A stretch of 53,058 nt of DNA from positions 1 to 53,058 of the forward strand of contig NZ_JBBHKR010000107.1 in NCBI RefSeq assembly GCF_037389425.1, written 5' to 3'. The notes under the pieces are model-generated. The model saw nothing but the letters and a program-made list of their open reading frames with translations, did no database searches and had not been told where the DNA came from. A program made the translations under genes and the position numbers. The stretch's first letter is position 1; the number at the start of each line of letters is the position of its first letter. Shown piece after piece: positions 27,302 through 35,726 of this stretch. Source of the stretch: Stygiolobus sp037389425. Its GTDB lineage: Archaea; Thermoproteota; Thermoprotei_A; Sulfolobales; Sulfolobaceae.

Positions 27302-28217
27302 TTCTAACCAACTCCTCTTCGAAGTCTTCGGTATAACTTTTACCGTTAATAATTAGCTTCGGCTCTCCTTTTTTAAGTACACCTATTACCTTACCTCCAA
27401 TACTCTCCAGTTTTTTAACATCGGGACTCTTAGCAACCGTAATGAAGCAACCTGAAGAAATGAGTTGATACGGGTTAATATTCAACGCTCTTACTATTTC
27501 TGCCGTTTCTTCCGACACCGGAATTTCAGACTTTACCTCGAGAGTTAGGTTTGAGGCTTTGGCTACCTCAAGCAAGGCTTGGTAAACACCGCCTTCCGTA
27601 GCATCATGCATCGCTATAGCGTAGTCCTTTACCTTTAATGCAATGTCTTGTACTGGGATCTTGTACTTGTATCCTTTAGATCTTTTTATGACCTCCGCTC
27701 TTACCCCCTTTTTCAAAAGCTCCTCTTCGAATTCATTAGCGAGAATCCAAGTCCCCTCTATTCCCGCCGTTCCGAAAACCAATACGTAATCTCCCTCTTT
27801 AGCGTCGGATAACTTCATTATCTTATCTGAGAAGGAGAAGGCAGTAGTTACAACGATATCTCTGTTCACACCTTGAGTTACTTCCGTATGACCGCCTACT
27901 ACATTACATCCGAGTAGTTTACAAGCTTCGTTTATCCCCTCAATTACGTTGTCAAGTGAGTCCTCACTTTTCAACAATAGAACCGTGGTTACCCACCTAC
28001 AACGTACTCCCTTCATATTAACATCGTTACACGCAACAACTACTGATAAAAAACCGGCATTCTTTCCTGCCTCGGTTATAGGGTCCGAATGGATTACCAA
28101 ATATTTGCCTTCTACATCTACGTAAGCGTCGTCTTCACCTATACTTGGACAAACTACGCAGTCCTCATGAGGAATTTTGTTTAAAAATGTGTTAATTGGA
28201 ATTTTTCCGAAACGCAT
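27273..28217 (-). CDS. AIR synthase-related protein (HypE/PurM-like)
   Basis: A 314-residue protein of the AIR-synthase/HypE/ThiL/SelD superfamily. GEDDAYV near residue 27 and HSDPITEAGKNAGFLSVVVACND (beginning near 43) bind ATP and metal. GGHTEVT near 118 and HDATEGGVYQALLEVA near 207 are the other family motifs. It is not PurM itself and no hydrogenase genes are near, so the substrate is open. It heads an operon with a nucleotidyltransferase and a DUF1614 protein. Confidence 0.8.
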   Translation of the reverse strand: MRFGKIPINTFLNKIPHEDCVVCPSIGEDDAYVDVEGKYLVIHSDPITEAGKNAGFLSVVVACNDVNMKGVRCRWVTTVLLLKSEDSLDNVIEGINEACKLLGCNVVGGHTEVTQGVNRDIVVTTAFSFSDKIMKLSDAKEGDYVLVFGTAGIEGTWILANEFEEELLKKGVRAEVIKRSKGYKYKIPVQDIALKVKDYAIAMHDATEGGVYQALLEVAKASNLTLEVKSEIPVSEETAEIVRALNINPYQLISSGCFITVAKSPDVKKLESIGGKVIGVLKKGEPKLIINGKSYTEDFEEELVRIESYYNGGR

Positions 28218-28244
28218 AATAGTAAATAAACGACAATGATATTT

Positions 28245-28970
28245 ATGGACATCATAGTCATCGAGGACTTATGGAAGGTTTACAAGAACAGAGTAGAGGC
28301 ATTAAGAGGGATATCGCTACGAGTGAAAGAAGGCGAGGTCTTCTCCTTTTTAGGACCCAACGGTGCAGGGAAGACAACAACCATAAAGATCTTGTCCTGC
28401 ATCCTTAAACCAACTAAGGGAAAAGTTACTGTAGCAGGTTATGAAGTTCCGAAGGACTGTAAGAAGATAAGAGAGATCGTAAGTGTAGTACCTCAGGAGT
28501 TTCAGGGTTTCTCCGAATTGACTGTAAGAGAGAATATCCAGTATTTCGCAAAGCTTTACAAAGTTGACACTGTGGACGACGTGATTGAGGAGTTGGGGTT
28601 AAAAGAACATCAGGATAAAAAGTTTAGGGAGTTATCTGGAGGACTCAAGAGAAGGGTAGCGATAGCTTGTGGAATAGTCGGTAATCCAAAGATAGTCTAT
28701 TTAGACGAACCTACAGTTGGTCTAGATCCCAAGTCTAGGAGGAACATTTGGGAGGTTGTGAAGTCTTTGAAGGACAAGAGGATCACAGTTTTTTTGGCAA
28801 CTCATTACTTAGACGAGGCGGAAAAGCTCTCAGACCGTGTAGCTGTAATCTATAAGGGTGAGATCGTTAAGTTGTCAACTCCAAGCGAACTCGTAAATGA
28901 GTTCAAAAAGGAAAGTTTAGAGGAAGCTTACTTAGAGCTTATGAGACAACTAGAGGGTGTTGATCAATGA
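28245..28970 (+). CDS. ABC transporter ATP-binding protein
   Basis: ABC ATPase of about 241 residues. Walker A is GPNGAGKT near residue 38, the signature ELSGGLKRRVAI near 132, and Walker B IVYLDEPTVGLDP near 155, followed by the His switch ATHYLDEA. It resembles the DrrA/Nod-factor class of exporters. The frame opens at 28236; TATA-like CATAATAG and TAAATAA lie just upstream and fit the ATG at 28245 somewhat better, but both are possible. It overlaps the permease gene by 4 nt (ATGA). Confidence 0.93.
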   Translation: MDIIVIEDLWKVYKNRVEALRGISLRVKEGEVFSFLGPNGAGKTTTIKILSCILKPTKGKVTVAGYEVPKDCKKIREIVSVVPQEFQGFSELTVRENIQYFAKLYKVDTVDDVIEELGLKEHQDKKFRELSGGLKRRVAIACGIVGNPKIVYLDEPTVGLDPKSRRNIWEVVKSLKDKRITVFLATHYLDEAEKLSDRVAVIYKGEIVKLSTPSELVNEFKKESLEEAYLELMRQLEGVDQ

Positions 28971-29956
28971 GGAACGTTATCCCTACTGCAGTTGCGATCA
29001 TTAAAGACAATTTGAGAAGTAGAGTTACCCTGGGCTTTGTAATAGTATTTCCATTAATACTCGCCTTCATTTTCTCATTACTCGGTCAAGCTTTTCAACT
29101 CCATATAATGGTTTATGTTGCCGGAAATAATAGTGGGGAAATAGCTTCATACCTCAATCAGAGTAAACTATTTATTGCTTATGTTGGAGGTAATCCCAAT
29201 TACGTCACGTTGTATAACGCAATTTTTGTTAACTCTACTTCTAAAGTAATATATTACAGCCAACTGACAAGTAACTATATTCCCTTATTGAAGTCATATC
29301 TGTCTTTGTATTACTTACATGAGCAAACACCATTTACAGCTCAAGAAACTATTACGAGAGCTACTCCAGTAGCTTATGAGATTTCAGGTGTAGTCGGAGT
29401 AATAACCCTATCTAATGGTCTGTTTGGGGTAACCGGTGTTGGTAGTGGATATTATAGAGATAGGCTTGTAGAGAGGTTAGCCTCATCGCCAATAAAGGAT
29501 TATGAATGGGTCTTGGCTTTGATGATCTACGAGGTAGTAATCACAATTCTCTCTTCTATCGCTACCTTAGTAGTAGGTGCGTTAATGGGTTTTTTGCCAG
29601 ATCTAGGACTTCCGTTTTTAGCAGGTCTAGTATTAGGGACTCTTATGTTTTCAGGTTTAGGTGCAGCGATTCTTGGTTTAACACCCAAGGAGAAAGTGTT
29701 CTTGTCTAACATAGTTGCCAATTTCCTAGTTTTACCTTTAATGTTCATCAGTAACGCTTTCTTCTCTCCCTCTATATTTCCGTCATTTCTGAAGGTGTTT
29801 GCCGAGTACCAGCCAGTATCATTGCTAAACGATGTGGTCAGAGCAACATTAGTCCTCGGTGAACTTCCTAACCCGGTGTATTTAGGAGTGATATTCATCC
29901 TTACCGTAGTATTCTTGGGAATTGGTTCTAGGTTGTTAAGGCTCAGAGAGGTATAA
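28967..29956 (+). CDS. ABC-2 type transporter permease
   Basis: A 329-residue permease. One N-terminal membrane helix (about 20-40) is followed by an extracellular domain with several N-glycosylation sequons, then five or six helices from about residue 175 to the end. This is the ABC-2 export layout and it pairs with the ATPase in front of it. The substrate is unknown. It ends 37 nt before the convergent crotonase gene. Confidence 0.88.
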   Translation: MRNVIPTAVAIIKDNLRSRVTLGFVIVFPLILAFIFSLLGQAFQLHIMVYVAGNNSGEIASYLNQSKLFIAYVGGNPNYVTLYNAIFVNSTSKVIYYSQLTSNYIPLLKSYLSLYYLHEQTPFTAQETITRATPVAYEISGVVGVITLSNGLFGVTGVGSGYYRDRLVERLASSPIKDYEWVLALMIYEVVITILSSIATLVVGALMGFLPDLGLPFLAGLVLGTLMFSGLGAAILGLTPKEKVFLSNIVANFLVLPLMFISNAFFSPSIFPSFLKVFAEYQPVSLLNDVVRATLVLGELPNPVYLGVIFILTVVFLGIGSRLLRLREV

Positions 29957-29993
29957 GATAAACTGACGAAAAAAGTAAAAACACTTTATAATC

Positions 29994-30752
29994 TTATTGT
30001 AGAACCCAAGGAGCCTTCGTCTTTGTCAAAAACGCTAAGATCCCGTTAGTTGCGTCTTTAGTTAAAACTTGATCTATGAGAAGTTTGAAAGCTGACTCTA
30101 ACTCACTTTCATACTTTTTGAAAATAAGTCTTCTCATACTCATTAGAGACGAAGGAGCCATAAGTCTGAGTTTATCCATAACTTTCTGTATTTCACCTTC
30201 CAAGTTATCACTTACGAAGTGGACTAGCCCTATCTGTTTTGCTTCCTCAGCACTTAGTTCTTCTCCCAAAAGGGCAATCCTGATCACATTATTAATTCCT
30301 ATAACATCTTTACCTATAGTCACAAGGACTGGTGGGAATACTCCTATCTTAGCCCCAGGTGCCGCAAATCTAGCATAAGGAGAGGCAATCACGATGTCCG
30401 AAACGAGAAGTATTTCCATTGACGCACCGTAAGCTATTCCTTCTACGATCGAGATTACTGGTTTGTTGAGATTTATAATGGTTCTATACATTTCGAACAT
30501 TGTAGAGAAAAAATTCGTTGCATATTCTCTGTTCTCATTTGCCAACTTTAGCTCCTTTATATCAGCTCCAGCTCCAAAGTTCTTGTTTGCTCCAGTTAGC
30601 ACTATAAACCTTACGTCCTTATCACTGTCTAACTTCCTTAATGTATCGATCACGTCGTACATAAATTCCTTATTCACTACGTTGTATTTTCCGCCAGTGT
30701 TGAAGGTTATTTTAGCATAATCTTTTAATACCTCAGTTGTTAAGGTATTCAT
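29994..30752 (-). CDS. enoyl-CoA hydratase/isomerase family protein
   Basis: A 252-residue crotonase. GANKNFGAGADIKEL near residue 56 forms the oxyanion and CoA site. In IAYGASMEILLVSD the Glu corresponds to the first catalytic glutamate of rat enoyl-CoA hydratase. In FAAPGAKIGVFPP the second catalytic Glu position is Gly, so ordinary hydration is doubtful; isomerase or another activity is possible. No fatty-acid genes flank it. It is divergent from the oxidase gene at 30940. Confidence 0.85.
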   Translation of the reverse strand: MNTLTTEVLKDYAKITFNTGGKYNVVNKEFMYDVIDTLRKLDSDKDVRFIVLTGANKNFGAGADIKELKLANENREYATNFFSTMFEMYRTIINLNKPVISIVEGIAYGASMEILLVSDIVIASPYARFAAPGAKIGVFPPVLVTIGKDVIGINNVIRIALLGEELSAEEAKQIGLVHFVSDNLEGEIQKVMDKLRLMAPSSLMSMRRLIFKKYESELESAFKLLIDQVLTKDATNGILAFLTKTKAPWVLQ

Positions 30753-30885
30753 CCCTGATTATACCTATGCTAGAGAAATAAATACTTTCTCTGATCTATT
30801 TTGTTAGAAAAATTACTTTATTTTATCGATATTTTTTCACCATATTTAAGTATTATTTTAAAAAGATTTGAAATACATATATATC

Positions 30886-30939
30886 TTTTATAAAACTACG
30901 TTTATATCAGATTAAATAAAAAATGTGAGGTAGATTAAA
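30886..30939 (+). promoter_or_regulatory. promoter and ribosome binding site of the DoxB-like oxidase gene
   Basis: CTTTTATAAAAC (30886-30897) is a strong TATA box, followed by a leader of about 20 nt that contains GAGGT 8 nt before the ATG. The whole 30753-30939 gap is very AT-rich and also holds the start region of the divergent crotonase gene. Confidence 0.5.
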
Positions 30940-32652
30940 ATGAGCGCAGGAGACTTTTTGAGGGGGCTTATTAGAGGAGCTGTAATTGGAGGATATTTGG
31001 GATTTAACTTCGTTATGGGAAAACTGGCTGATTTAGTAAAGGCATTATTCCAATTAGATAAGGAGTGGGTTACGAGAGTTACAATGGGAATGATAGTACT
31101 AAGCGTCATATGGGGTATTCTAGGGATTATAGACGCCTTTATGGTTAGAGTTCAAGAGTTTGCTTGGGGGGTAGCTCAGTTCTTACCTCTAACTCCTCAG
31201 GAATGGTACGCGTCTGTAACACTTCACGCAATCAGGGACTTGTTCGGGTTTGCTCAACAACTAATTCTTGCAGTATTCATTTACTTCACATTTAGGATGT
31301 TGCTAATCCAGCCGAGAGCTAAGTGGGTGTTTAACCTAGGCTTCGTATTATTCAACATCTCTTTCATGTTCTTCGAAGGCCCTATTATTATAACTCAACA
31401 ACAAGGTTTTGACAACTATTTTAGTGCTACTGGTTGGTACTACCTTGCACCAATAGGAATCCCTGGATACTCCCTATACGTAGTATCTCCCTTCTGGTAC
31501 ATAGCATGGCTTTTAATGGACGCTGGAATATATTTAATGACGGGTTGGTATGTATATCACTTCTACCTTGCTTCAAAGGGTAGGAATGAAAAATTACCTA
31601 TATTTCTGGTGTTCGGTTTAGTAGTAGCAATATTAATGTTAGAGAGCTATTCTGGTGAAGTAGTAACTTCATTATGGGACTTACTAGCGTTTTACAAGTT
31701 AGTAGGTTACAACGTAATTGCTGACCAGATATCCTTTGTGACATTATGGCACGGAATAGTCTATATTGCATGGTTCCCAGCTGTAGCTTCCTTGTACTTA
31801 CTGATACCGACCCTTGCGGGTAAACCACTATACAGTGAAAAGTTGGCAAGGGTATCTGCAGTACTATACTTAATATTCTCCACCGGTCCGCTAGGGATAC
31901 ACCACCTATACATGGTTAATTTACCTCCCGAAGTAAAAGTGTTGGTAGAGGTGTTGACAGAGGGTATTGTAGTGCCTTCAATGATGACATTCTTTAACTT
32001 GTTTGCTACTGTAAAAGGAGCTAATATTAAGTGGAACCTGCTAGCAGCTTGGACAGTGTTGTCTTTCGCTGGTTCAATATATGGAGGTGTTATGGGAATA
32101 TCCAATTCAGTTATTTCATTTAACGCAATATCTCATGAGGGCTATTACGTAGTATCTCATTTCCATGCGATGATATTGTTCTCAATAGTTCCTGCTGGAT
32201 TTGCTGCTCTATACTTAATGTTACCGATGATGACACAGAGGTCTTGGTATTCGGCCAAGATGGCGTGGATACACTTCTGGGGCTACTTAATAGGTACAAT
32301 AATGCTTATAGTTGGATTCTCTGAGCTTGGTATATCAGGGCTAATAAGGAAAGAAGAAGTTTATCCTCTTTCCCCAGCGTTCATAGACGGGCAGATATTA
32401 GCTACGATAGGTTCTACAATTGCTGACATAGCAACTACTGTGTGGTTAGTAAATGTGGTGTTAACTTTAGTGAAAGGTAGGGTAAGTTATGGTGAGAGTG
32501 TAAGTTTGGGTGAGGTTACTAATTCGTTAGTCATGACGTTTAGTGGAGATTATGATATAGTATCTAACGGCGTAATTAAAGGATTTAACCTAGTTAAGAC
32601 CGAACTAGAGAAGATAGGTATTGCCCATAGAGTATCGAGACAAGCCTCCTAG
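30940..32652 (+). CDS. heme-copper terminal oxidase subunit I, DoxB-like
   Basis: A 570-residue protein with about 12-14 transmembrane helices. Heme and copper ligands are present: H96 (low-spin heme), H271 with Y275 (HGIVY, CuB and cross-linked Tyr), H321-H322 (GIHHLY, CuB), H407 and H409 (SHFHAM, hemes). It best resembles DoxB, the quinol oxidase subunit I of Acidianus, and oxidases of fox clusters. No subunit II or DoxC/E gene is adjacent, so its partners must lie elsewhere. The HGIVY motif replaces the common HPEVY. Confidence 0.88.
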   Translation: MSAGDFLRGLIRGAVIGGYLGFNFVMGKLADLVKALFQLDKEWVTRVTMGMIVLSVIWGILGIIDAFMVRVQEFAWGVAQFLPLTPQEWYASVTLHAIRDLFGFAQQLILAVFIYFTFRMLLIQPRAKWVFNLGFVLFNISFMFFEGPIIITQQQGFDNYFSATGWYYLAPIGIPGYSLYVVSPFWYIAWLLMDAGIYLMTGWYVYHFYLASKGRNEKLPIFLVFGLVVAILMLESYSGEVVTSLWDLLAFYKLVGYNVIADQISFVTLWHGIVYIAWFPAVASLYLLIPTLAGKPLYSEKLARVSAVLYLIFSTGPLGIHHLYMVNLPPEVKVLVEVLTEGIVVPSMMTFFNLFATVKGANIKWNLLAAWTVLSFAGSIYGGVMGISNSVISFNAISHEGYYVVSHFHAMILFSIVPAGFAALYLMLPMMTQRSWYSAKMAWIHFWGYLIGTIMLIVGFSELGISGLIRKEEVYPLSPAFIDGQILATIGSTIADIATTVWLVNVVLTLVKGRVSYGESVSLGEVTNSLVMTFSGDYDIVSNGVIKGFNLVKTELEKIGIAHRVSRQAS

Positions 32653-32654
32653 AA

Positions 32655-32722
32655 AATTTTAATTTTTTTTAATTTTTTCTCTTTTTTTAATTTTTCTCCC
32701 TATTTCTTCTCTTCATTTGTAC
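32655..32722 (+). terminator. T-rich transcription terminator
   Basis: Several runs of six to eight T follow the oxidase stop codon within 70 nt. This is the usual archaeal intrinsic termination signal. Confidence 0.65.
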
Positions 32723-32735
32723 TTTTTATCTTAAT

Positions 32736-32984
32736 TCATGTCGACGTCTTAAGCTTTCCTATCTCCTTAAGGATTTCCTCGTTTTGTGGGAACCTCCTTT
32801 CCTTATAGCGGGAGAAGATCAAATTTCCGTTCAAATAAATATCAAATATTCCGTTACTACCTTGCTCTAGCTCAACGATTGTATTTTCAAAATAGCTTAG
32901 AACGTCTCTTGCTAGATCTAATGCTCTATCCAGATAGCCACATGGTCTACAATACACTATCTTAACGTGGGTCTTGCCTTCCAT
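32736..32984 (-). CDS. Rdx-family (SelW/SelT-like) redox protein
   Basis: An 82-residue thioredoxin-like protein with CRPCG at residues 12-16, the CxxC position where relatives carry selenocysteine. The second half (IFDIYLNGNLIFSRYKERRFP) matches the Rdx family. Members are small thiol redox proteins of poorly known partner. It lies between the oxidase gene and the NifX-like gene, with its start 102 nt before that gene on the opposite strand. Confidence 0.8.
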   Translation of the reverse strand: MEGKTHVKIVYCRPCGYLDRALDLARDVLSYFENTIVELEQGSNGIFDIYLNGNLIFSRYKERRFPQNEEILKEIGKLKTST

Positions 32985-33085
32985 GAGAACTATCTTATTT
33001 CTTGCTTAAAATAGTTTGATAACGAATAATTGCAAACCTTTATTTAATGCGAATTTATTATCCCCGTAATTGGATAGTAAGTGAA

Positions 33086-33457
33086 ATGAAAATAGCTGTA
33101 ACATATGATAAAGACTATAATTTAAAACCCTTAGATGAAGCTGAAATAATAGGAATTATAAACGAGGAGAAGAAGGAAGTTGAACAGTACGAGAATCCTG
33201 GTGTTGGAAGCAAGGAGATGACGATGGACGCTATTCTAAGCCTTGAGCCAGATGCAATAGTAGTTGGCAAACAGTTCTTATGCCCCGGTTCGTATATGAT
33301 GTCTTATGGTAGAATAAAGTACATTCCTACGGAGTATAAGACTTTAAATGACGTATTAGATCACCTAGAAGAATTGAAAAAGAACATGAAAGACGAACTA
33401 GAAGAAGATATGTACGCCGAACCCTTCCATCACCACCATCATCACGGCCATTTCTAA
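33086..33457 (+). CDS. NifX/NifB-like metal-cofactor protein with natural His6 tail
   Basis: About 123 residues with the dinitrogenase iron-molybdenum cofactor-binding fold: MKIAVTYD start, FENP-like YENPGVG segment, and a central DAILSLEPDAIVVG. The C-terminus has six consecutive histidines followed by Gly-His, a probable metal-binding tail. The frame opens at 33047, but a TATA-like ATTTATTAT centred near 33056 and the family N-terminus support the ATG at 33086. Molybdenum or iron handling is inferred from the family. Confidence 0.78.
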   Translation: MKIAVTYDKDYNLKPLDEAEIIGIINEEKKEVEQYENPGVGSKEMTMDAILSLEPDAIVVGKQFLCPGSYMMSYGRIKYIPTEYKTLNDVLDHLEELKKNMKDELEEDMYAEPFHHHHHHGHF

Positions 33458-34365
33458 CGTGTAAAATAATAGAAATTATTACTTTTTTAAATAAGCTAAG
33501 GAGATAAGAATCAGAAAGAATAGAAAGGTTTGTAATTAAAAATTCCCCCTGAGCCTTACATTAGGGAATTTAAATAAAAAACTCATACTCATGGATCAGC
33601 TGGATCCTTTTTAATTAATACAGTAGAAGATAAAAAATGTGAATTATATGTTACTGTTTTAGGGTAGTTCATTTATAATAAAATACGGAAAATCAAACTG
33701 AGAATTAGATTTATCTGACTATTCCGAACTAGAACTAATAAGTTATAACTTAAATATTTTAGGTATGGGATGTTAGCTCGTATCTTTTCACTTTCTGACG
33801 ACGGAGTGTTTTTACTCTTAAAGACTTCTTTACTCATGCGAGGAGGCTCTTTTCATGTAAAGTTAGAGTAACTCGATTAAAAATCTTACATACTGTATGA
33901 AGTTAACTGATTGTTCGCTAAAAGTGACCACACTCAACGTAATGTTAGATGTCGATGTTACTGGTGTTATAGTTAAAGGAAGCAACCGTTGACGCGAAGT
34001 GGTTCGTAACTAAATGTAGTCCTAATGTAACTACTATTATTTAGTACGATAACTATTAGTCCTATTATTTTACCGCTTAGACCTTTCATACGTTTTAGTA
34101 CAAGTCGGTTATAATAAATTTTATCTATATGTGATATAAATAATATTTTCCTTGGTTGAGTAAGAATCCAAAATGAGTCTAGGAGTAAAATTTGTGTTTC
34201 CCGTAGTGTAACTCTAAAGGTTAAAATAGGATATGGCTGATAATACTCCCACTCATTGAGAAAGCCCGAACAAATGTCCTTGTGAACTATTCTATCAACA
34301 GGATATATAATTTTCTTGTCACAAAGATTATATAGGATTACTTACAAGACTAGTGGTGAAGACTA
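33458..34365. other. AT-rich region of about 900 nt without a convincing gene
   Basis: Only short frames interrupted by stops are present. One piece (33898-33993) opens with ATG and 31 codons, and the adjoining frame continues as VDAKWFVTKCSPNV, as if a small gene had suffered a frameshift. I see no repeat, IS end or tRNA remnant that explains it. The final 40 nt carry the promoter of the gene at 34366 (ATTATATAG near 34327, GGTGA before the ATG). Confidence 0.4.
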
Positions 34366-34656
34366 ATGAAAGCTTGGTATGTGGTAATACTAGGGATATT
34401 GAGCGGATTAGTTAGCTTCTTTCTATTTACTTTTCTGGATTTTTACGCCTTCCTACAAGGACCTTCCTGGTGGTTCAACCCTATAGACGAGTACGTCCTG
34501 CCGATCGTAGTAGGGGTAGTAGTTGCCAACTTAGTTTCTGGAAAATTTAATACAATATTAAGGATTTATCTAAACTTAATATCAGGAGTGGTATCTTACG
34601 TAGGATCTTACGTGATTATATTAACGTTAATATCTATTCATCAACTTTTAATTTAA
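34366..34656 (+). CDS. small membrane protein, 96 residues
   Basis: Three hydrophobic segments (about residues 5-28, 43-60, 68-92) with a short Trp-rich loop (GPSWWFNP). No family is recognised. The start is supported by GGTGA 6 nt before the ATG and a TATA-like ATTATATAG about 37 nt upstream. It stands alone between a gene-poor region and a minus-strand gene. Confidence 0.6.
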   Translation: MKAWYVVILGILSGLVSFFLFTFLDFYAFLQGPSWWFNPIDEYVLPIVVGVVVANLVSGKFNTILRIYLNLISGVVSYVGSYVIILTLISIHQLLI

Positions 34657-34690
34657 CAAGGTTCCAAATTTTTTACATACTGAATTATTT

Positions 34691-34738
34691 ATGAGGAACG
34701 GTGTAGGGACTGAATTGTGATGATCCCTAGGAAAATGA
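34691..34738 (+). ncRNA. candidate C/D-box small RNA
   Basis: ATGAGGA (34691, C-like), 12 nt, CTGA (34710, D'), 3-nt spacer, GTGATGA (34717, C'), 11 nt, ATGA (34735, imperfect D). Spacings match archaeal C/D methylation guides, but the C box has one change and the D box is not CTGA. Confidence 0.25.
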
Positions 34739-34788
34739 TGAGTTTGCCGAGTACGGAGTAATGACGAAGTGAAGGTGGCTGATATACT

Positions 34789-35382
34789 TTATCTCTTTTC
34801 ACAGATTGTTGTACAACCGCGTTCTTCAATCCTATTACATTCTATTCTAGTTACACCAACTACTCTCTCCAACTCCTTCCTAATTGTACTATCAATATAT
34901 ATCACTTTATAACCGGTTATGGATATCCATAGCTCACGTAACTCAGTTATAGCCAAATGGGGTTTTACTCTTAACATCTCTTCGAGCTTTTGATCATAAT
35001 CCTTCTTTGTCGTGATTACCTTATATTCTTTATATACAACATCCCCGCTGATCCCACAAAAATCTAAGCCATCAACGTAAATTGTGATAAAGCCGTTTGA
35101 TGAGAGAAGGAATGAAGTGTCTGCTCCTTCCAATTGGATATTATAGCTGTTGAGGTAGTGGCTCCACCTTCGAAATTTTCTCCCTCTGGCTTTTAATGAG
35201 ACGATTGAGGATAAGCTAAAAGAATACAGAACGTCTTGAGGCTGTATAGTGATAAAATCTGGATCACGAAAAATTGTTGACCCCTTACACTCGGTACTAA
35301 CTATTTCGCCGTTACACACGTAAGAGTATTCAGGCAAAGGTGGAACTATTATTTCTTCCGCTCTCTTTGTTTTTAACTTCAC
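34789..35382 (-). CDS. hypothetical protein, 197 residues, Cys-containing
   Basis: A soluble protein with a beta-rich middle and seven cysteines, including CNRIEERGCTTIC at the C-terminus. No domain is recognised and no membrane segment is seen. The start is a GTG at 35382. Clustered cysteines could bind metal or form disulfides; nothing in the neighbourhood decides this. Confidence 0.55.
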   Translation of the reverse strand: MKLKTKRAEEIIVPPLPEYSYVCNGEIVSTECKGSTIFRDPDFITIQPQDVLYSFSLSSIVSLKARGRKFRRWSHYLNSYNIQLEGADTSFLLSSNGFITIYVDGLDFCGISGDVVYKEYKVITTKKDYDQKLEEMLRVKPHLAITELRELWISITGYKVIYIDSTIRKELERVVGVTRIECNRIEERGCTTICEKR

Positions 35383-35516
35383 AATAATATGATATTAAAT
35401 TACCAAATTAAAGTAGTTTTCGACTTTTGATATTATAACATTAATATGATAGAAAAACCCTTGTTTTAAGGATATAAGCTTTTTAAATAAGTTGATAGAA
35501 TGTTTATTGATCAAGC

Positions 35517-35720
35517 ATGGCTGTAAACGATAAAATATTTTACGTGGTGACCCTAATTGTTCTATTAATAGACATAATAATATATTCTATTTATCCAGTA
35601 TTTAATAGTGCAACAGAGACAGTAGGTGGTCTAACTATCTTCTATTTCTACCAGATAATACTACTAATAGTTTCATCTATAATGTTCGTAGCCGTAAGTC
35701 TAATCTTCAAAAATAGGTGA
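35517..35720 (+). CDS. DUF3311 family small membrane protein
   Basis: A 67-residue protein with two transmembrane helices (about 8-25 and 41-62). Small DUF3311 proteins regularly precede sodium/solute symporter genes and are thought to be accessory subunits. The symporter begins 6 nt downstream. TATA-like CTTTTTAAATAA centred near 35485 gives transcription starting about 5 nt before the ATG. Confidence 0.75.
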   Translation: MAVNDKIFYVVTLIVLLIDIIIYSIYPVFNSATETVGGLTIFYFYQIILLIVSSIMFVAVSLIFKNR

Positions 35721-35726
35721 CGGAAA

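Noticed and set aside
33419..33457. His6 codons as a cloning-vector remnant
   Set aside because: The gene continues in a natural context with native promoter and flanks, and codons are mixed CAT/CAC.
33670..33837. A 55-codon minus-strand frame in the gene-poor region
   Set aside because: No ribosome binding site, TATA box or recognisable domain; composition follows the AT-rich background.
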